From Pseudomonadota bacterium (lineage in GTDB: Bacteria > Desulfobacterota > Desulfobacteria > Desulfobacterales > RPRI01): 8,720 nucleotides of DNA. This document shows, in pieces, positions 6,079-8,720 of this stretch (within the stretch, counting starts at the first letter, position 1; every line of letters begins with the position of its first letter). The translations under genes were made by a program, and so were the position numbers. The stretch spans positions 1 through 8,720 of the forward strand of contig JAHJRK010000573.1 of NCBI GenBank assembly GCA_018830925.1, read 5' to 3'. The notes under the pieces were generated by a model. That model was not told the DNA's origin. It saw only the letters and a list, made by a program, of their open reading frames with translations, and made no database searches.

Positions 6079-7320
6079 TCAGGGATGATATTTTTTCAGA
6101 ACTACGGCGGCATTTGTGCCACCGAAACCGAAAGAGTTAGTCATAGCTGTTTCCACATCAGCCTTGCGGGCAACATTTGGAACATAATCAAGATCGCACT
6201 CTTCGGCAGGATTATCCAGATTTATAGTCGGCGGTATTATGCCGTCATGAATTACAAGGGCAGTAAAAACGGTCTCGATACCCCCGGCGCCGCCTAGAAG
6301 ATGTCCGGTCATTGATTTCGTTGAGCTGATCGGTATGGTATGAGCCTTATCGCCAAATACTGATTTGATTGCTCTTGTTTCATACAAATCATTAAGCTGG
6401 GTTGATGTGCCATGCGCATTTATGTAATCAACTCTCCCGGATGTTATTCCGGCATCTTGAAGCGCCGATTTCATGCATCTTGCCGCACCTTCTCCGTCAG
6501 GGGGAGGCGATGTCATATGATACCCGTCCCCGGTCATTCCGTACCCGCACACTTCCGCATAAATATGCGCTCCTCTTTCAAGCGCTCCGGACAGTGTTTC
6601 AAGGATAAGAATACCGCTTCCCTCTCCCACTACAAAACCGTCGCGATCCCTGTCGAAAGGGCTTGACGCCTTATGAGGCTTTTTATTACGGGTCGAAAGA
6701 GCTTTCATGGCGCTGAAACCGGCTATGCAGGTTGAGGTTATGACGGCCTCTACGCCGCCAGTTATCATAGCGTCAGCATCTCCGTTTACAATCGCCCTGA
6801 ATGATTCTCCGACAGCGTGTGTTCCCGCAGCGCAAGCTGTTGAAATTGACACATTGGGACCCTTTGCACCGAAGAGAATCGAAATCATTCCCGGAGCCAT
6901 GTTTCCGATCATAAGAGGAATAAAAAAAGGGCTGACACGCCCCGGGCCTTTCCTGTCTATATCAAGAATTGTTTTTTCCATCAATCCCAGCCCGCCAAGG
7001 CCGCATCCGGTTATAACGCCAATCCTGTCATAATTTGAGATGTCAATTACAAGACCGGAATCCTCAATAGCCATCCGGGTTGCCGCAACAGCATAAGCAA
7101 TAAAAAGTTCCGATCGAATAGCGTCTTTCTTTGACATAAAATCTTCGGGTCTGAATCCCTTGACTTCTCCGGCAATTTTTGTGTTAAATCCGGTGGTATC
7201 AAACCTTGTTATCTCAGTAATTCCTGACACTCCGGCACATAAGGCCGACCAGGTCTCTTTAACGCCTATTCCAAGAGGCGTAACCAGCCCGACTCCCGTT
7301 ATAACCACACGCCTGTTCAA
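6079..7320 (-). CDS. fabF: 3-oxoacyl-[acyl-carrier-protein] synthase II
   Basis: FabF (KAS II) condenses malonyl-ACP with acyl-ACP in fatty-acid elongation in the cytoplasm. The 413-residue protein is family-typical in length. The nucleophile is C163 (STACAAGTHAVGE), with catalytic H303 (NAHGTST) and H340 (GHLLGGAGGIE) and K335 (SSTKSMTGH), the same numbers as in E. coli FabF. The glycine-rich gatekeeper loop FGFGGTN is near residues 397-403. The start is TTG at 7320: GGAGG lies 5 bases upstream, MNRRVVITGVGLVTPLG begins there as in the family, and the only nearby upstream ATG runs into a stop after two more codons. acpP lies upstream on the same strand, with 187 bp between them that includes a repeat element. 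The PlsC gene follows. Confidence 0.96.
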   Translation of the reverse strand: MNRRVVITGVGLVTPLGIGVKETWSALCAGVSGITEITRFDTTGFNTKIAGEVKGFRPEDFMSKKDAIRSELFIAYAVAATRMAIEDSGLVIDISNYDRIGVITGCGLGGLGLMEKTILDIDRKGPGRVSPFFIPLMIGNMAPGMISILFGAKGPNVSISTACAAGTHAVGESFRAIVNGDADAMITGGVEAVITSTCIAGFSAMKALSTRNKKPHKASSPFDRDRDGFVVGEGSGILILETLSGALERGAHIYAEVCGYGMTGDGYHMTSPPPDGEGAARCMKSALQDAGITSGRVDYINAHGTSTQLNDLYETRAIKSVFGDKAHTIPISSTKSMTGHLLGGAGGIETVFTALVIHDGIIPPTINLDNPAEECDLDYVPNVARKADVETAMTNSFGFGGTNAAVVLKKYHP

Positions 7321-7325
7321 TTATT

Positions 7326-7330
7326 CCTCC
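7326..7330 (-). promoter_or_regulatory. strong ribosome-binding site for the TTG start of fabF
   Basis: The minus strand reads GGAGGAATAATTG; the GGAGG is 5 bases from the TTG at 7320. This fixes TTG as the start and probably compensates for the weak initiation codon. Confidence 0.75.
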
Positions 7331-7376
7331 ATATTATGGCTAAAATATTTCGTTATCATTCAGCAGAAATCAATAC

Positions 7377-7488
7377 GACAGCTTCGTAAAAAGTAATTCT
7401 GCGGTATTACGCTTCAATGACGAAAAATTCCCACACTTTGCATAATTAACTTTTACTTTGCTGTCGGATTTTAGACTTTTATGAAGTC
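7377..7488. repeat. inverted-repeat element, copy 2, between acpP and fabF
   Basis: The copy begins GACAGCTTCGTAAAAAGT, identical to the start at 1125 over 18 bases and then followed by ATTCTGC in both after one differing base. It shares GCATAAT and ACTTTGCTGTC (7455-7465) with copy 1. It is shorter (~112 bp) and lacks the GTAC hairpin. Its right end (ACTTTTATGA, about 7475-7484) is degenerate against ACTTTTTACGA. It lies in the acpP-fabF spacer, where it may affect read-through. Confidence 0.7.
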
Positions 7489-7507
7489 CTCAAATATCAG
7501 ACTTGTT

Positions 7508-7735
7508 TTAATGAGCATTTATAAAATCAATTACATCTTTGACTGTAACAAGCTTTTCAGCATCATCATCTGAAATATCCATTTCGAATTCTTCCTCCAT
7601 CGTCATTATAAGTTCGACAAGGTCAAGCGAATCAGCGCCGAGATCATCAATAAAGGAAGCTTCAGGAATAACTTTATCAATTTCAACACCCAGTTTTTCA
7701 GCAATAATTTTTTTGACTTTATTTTCAACCGACAT
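7508..7735 (-). CDS. acpP: acyl carrier protein
   Basis: This 75-residue acidic acyl carrier protein holds growing acyl chains on a 4'-phosphopantetheine arm in the cytoplasm. The attachment serine is in the motif DDLGADSLDLVEL (S36 from this start), followed by the helix III region MEEEFEMDISDDDAEKLVTV. Length and acidity are typical of primary-metabolism ACP. ATG 7735 has AAGGAG nine bases upstream (7745-7750); a TTG just before it at 7738 is possible but less likely. It is first in the lipid block acpP-fabF-plsC. Its own promoter should lie in the AT-rich region above 7745. Confidence 0.96.
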   Translation of the reverse strand: MSVENKVKKIIAEKLGVEIDKVIPEASFIDDLGADSLDLVELIMTMEEEFEMDISDDDAEKLVTVKDVIDFINAH

Positions 7736-7754
7736 CAATTCAATCTCCTTTTAA

Positions 7755-8033
7755 TTTTCATATTTTTAGAATATCTCCTACTTTAAATAATGTATAAGTT
7801 ATTCTGTTAATACTCTAATATTATATACTATATAATTTGTTTAATACTTATATAACTTGACCGATTCTAGTAATTTAATTGAGATTTAATGTCAAGTTAT
7901 ATTATTTTTATTACATGGACCTAAAATGGTATAATATTTGAAACTATCTTTAAAAGAAATAATTATATATCAAATTGAATTATAAAGATAATATGTCACT
8001 ATTAAATAATATGCTAATTACTAATATTTGATA
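7755..8033. other. AT-rich gene-free region upstream of acpP
   Basis: This stretch has no credible ORF on either strand and is markedly richer in A and T than the flanking genes. It should contain the acpP promoter. A TTGACA at 7890-7895 on the minus strand is a possible -35, with TAGAAT at 7864-7869 as a poorly spaced (20 bp) -10, so I do not assign a promoter. Several TATAAT-like strings are expected by chance in such sequence. Confidence 0.6.
7850..7902. promoter_or_regulatory. 12-bp inverted repeat upstream of acpP
   Basis: ATATAACTTGAC (7850-7861) and GTCAAGTTATAT (7891-7902) are exact reverse complements separated by 29 bases. The arm centres are 41 bp apart, close to four helical turns. 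The right arm overlaps the minus-strand TTGACA. A paired operator for a regulator of acpP is possible, as is a simple hairpin. No known operator consensus is recognised. Confidence 0.4.
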
Positions 8034-8185
8034 GACTCGTAAAAAGTCATAAAAGCAGACCGCCTCAGGCAAATTATAAAACCATCATCATTTGACGGCT
8101 TCGTAAAAAGTCCATATTTAGACGGCAAAGTAAATTTTTCAGTCTCAGGCGGACCCTGACGGACAGAATGACTGTTTACGATCTC
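8034..8185. repeat. composite repeat, copy 3, with an internal half-element
   Basis: The outer ends are GACTCGTAAAAAGTCAT (8034-8050) and the degenerate inverse ATGACTGTTTACGATCTC (8168-8185). Inside, GGCTTCGTAAAAAGTCC (8097-8113) followed by GACGGCAAAGT (8121-8131) is one half of a copy-1-type element in reverse orientation. CCGCCTCAG near 8060 and CTCAGGCGG near 8144 are an imperfect inverted pair. This suggests an older element disrupted by, or rearranged with, another copy. Confidence 0.55.
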
Positions 8186-8194
8186 GTACATCCT

Positions 8195-8373
8195 TGATGA
8201 ACTCGTAAAAAGTCGAAATATGCTCACTTAATGAGCTTTTTGGGGATTTTTAAGTCACTTTGCTAAATCATCCGCCAGAATTATGGCGGATGATTTTTAA
8301 CGCTCAGTTCCTTAAAAATCTATTTCCCAAAAATCTCAAATCCGTTCGCATATGACTTTTTACGAGTCCATCA
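8195..8373. repeat. MITE-like nested palindromic element, copy 4
   Basis: The 20-bp terminal inverted repeats match at 19 of 20 positions: TGATGAACTCGTAAAAAGTC (8195-8214) and the complement of TGATGGACTCGTAAAAAGTC (8354-8373). Three further arm pairs nest inside: 8233-8244 with 8326-8337 (11 of 12), 8245-8254 with 8311-8320 (10 of 10), and 8265-8277 with 8284-8296 (13 of 13, loop GAATTA). The ~179-bp unit could fold over much of its length. CATCCTT occurs at both borders (8189-8195 and 8372-8378), consistent with a 7-bp target duplication overlapping the ends. There is no coding capacity, so mobilisation would need a transposase in trans. Its right end lies inside the 3' end of the His-rich gene. 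Confidence 0.75.
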
Positions 8374-8614
8374 TCCTTAATGCTTCTTCAAACTTCTTGT
8401 TTATTCCTTCGGTTATAGCGGCTGCATCCTCAAGAAGAATAAATACTTTCCCCATATCTTTATTTTTTGCTTTTTTGGCCCAATCCCGGTATGTTTCGGC
8501 ATGTTCTTTGTTGTGCTTTATCCAGTGTTCCAGTAGTTTTGCCATTTTTTGATCAAAAGAGAGGGTTGAGGCCGTTTCGTGGTTGTGATGATTATGATTA
8601 TCGTGATGTGTCAT
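8360..8614 (-). CDS. small His-rich helical protein of unknown function
   Basis: The 84-residue protein begins with a histidine-rich tail, MTHHDNHNHHNHETAS (seven His within the first 13 residues), followed by a charged, probably all-helical region (residues ~18-80: SFDQKMAKLLEHWIKHNKEH, then YRDWAKKAKNKDMGKVF, then LLEDAAAITEGINKKFEEAL). No signal peptide or membrane segment is seen, so it is probably cytoplasmic. The His tail suggests metal binding. I recall similar uncharacterised His-tailed proteins in anaerobes but cannot name the family with confidence. ATG 8614 has AAGGAG eight bases upstream. The last residues (MDS) and the TAA stop come from the inverted end of the repeat at 8195-8373. 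It has its own promoter region with a Fur-like site. Confidence 0.75.
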   Translation of the reverse strand: MTHHDNHNHHNHETASTLSFDQKMAKLLEHWIKHNKEHAETYRDWAKKAKNKDMGKVFILLEDAAAITEGINKKFEEALRMMDS

Positions 8615-8645
8615 TGATTCGTCTCCTTCCTCAAATAGAATGAAT

Positions 8646-8664
8646 ATTAATGATAATAATTATA
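8646..8664. promoter_or_regulatory. Fur-box-like operator upstream of the His-rich gene
   Basis: ATTAATGATAATAATTATA agrees at 15 of 19 positions with the classical Fur box GATAATGATAATCATTATC. It covers the putative -10 of the 8614 promoter, a position expected for repression. The local AT-richness raises the chance of a fortuitous match. Confidence 0.45.
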
Positions 8665-8688
8665 ATTACTTTGCATGATAGTCAACAA
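8659..8688 (-). promoter_or_regulatory. putative sigma-70-type promoter of the His-rich gene
   Basis: On the minus strand TATAAT (8659-8664) is preceded by TTGTTG (8683-8688) at 18 bp, or by TTGACT (8680-8685) at 15 bp. Transcription would start about 35 bases before the ATG at 8614, leaving room for the GGAAGGAG ribosome site. Confidence 0.45.
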
Positions 8689-8720
8689 AACATAATCGAA
8701 TAGAGACCTTTGGAGAACAT

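Noticed and set aside
8021..8227. Minus-strand 68-codon ORF across the repeat cluster
   Set aside because: It is a translation of repeat sequence, with no ribosome site or family resemblance.
8222..8241. Intrinsic terminator GCTCA-CTTAA-TGAGC-TTTTT on the plus strand
   Set aside because: A 5-bp stem is too weak on its own, no plus-strand gene reads into it, and it is part of the repeat interior.
8034..8373. CRISPR-like array
   Set aside because: The recurring cores are irregularly spaced, in both orientations and arranged as inverted ends; there are no uniform spacers and no cas genes.
8352..8552. Plus-strand 66-codon ORF opposite the His-rich gene
   Set aside because: It begins in the repeat end (MTFYES is the translated inverted repeat) and lies antisense to a better-supported gene.

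Overview
The window looks like bacterial chromosome from an anaerobic proteobacterium-like lineage, most plausibly Desulfobacterota (Desulfobacterales-type). The basis is the gene mix (a Tat-tagged AmmeMemoRadiSam-type radical SAM enzyme, a membrane spermidine-synthase-like protein, a small one-domain asparaginase-like protein) and a dispersed repeat with the core TCGTAAAAAGT, which I recall, without being able to search, from such genomes. The taxonomic call is inference. There is no rRNA, tRNA, CRISPR array, phage gene or transposase.

Layout. Bases 2-1126 (+) are the 3' part of a membrane-fused spermidine-synthase-like gene. A ~149-bp inverted-repeat element then fills the gap to a Tat-signal radical SAM gene (1284-2477, +), which overlaps a MaoC/PhaJ-type hydratase gene (2474-2962, +) by 4 bp. 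A long minus-strand series converges on these. Read in its own direction it runs: acpP (7508-7735), fabF (6079-7320, TTG start), a PlsC-type acyltransferase (5133-5990), a mandelate-racemase-like enolase-superfamily enzyme (3846-5066), a short asparaginase-like protein (3197-3700) and a small SHOCT membrane protein (2990-3178). acpP, fabF and plsC together form a fatty-acid and phospholipid synthesis block. The two genes after them are not obviously lipid-related. Bases 7740-8360 carry no gene: first an AT-rich stretch with a 12-bp inverted repeat, which should hold the acpP promoter, then a cluster of repeat elements. The last gene (8360-8614, minus) encodes a His-rich 84-residue protein behind a promoter overlapped by a Fur-box-like sequence.

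The most striking feature is the repeat family. Copies or remnants sit in or beside six intergenic spots (1125-1273, 3200-3219, 6021-6053, 7377-7488, 8034-8185, 8195-8373). At several of them the repeat supplies gene-end sequence: the stop codon and last residues of the His-rich protein, the last residues of the asparaginase-like protein, most of the stop codon of the first gene, and the putative ribosome-binding site of the radical SAM gene. The best copy (8195-8373) is a nested palindrome flanked by a 7-bp direct repeat and looks like a MITE-type non-autonomous element. No new multi-gene defence or metabolic system is evident.
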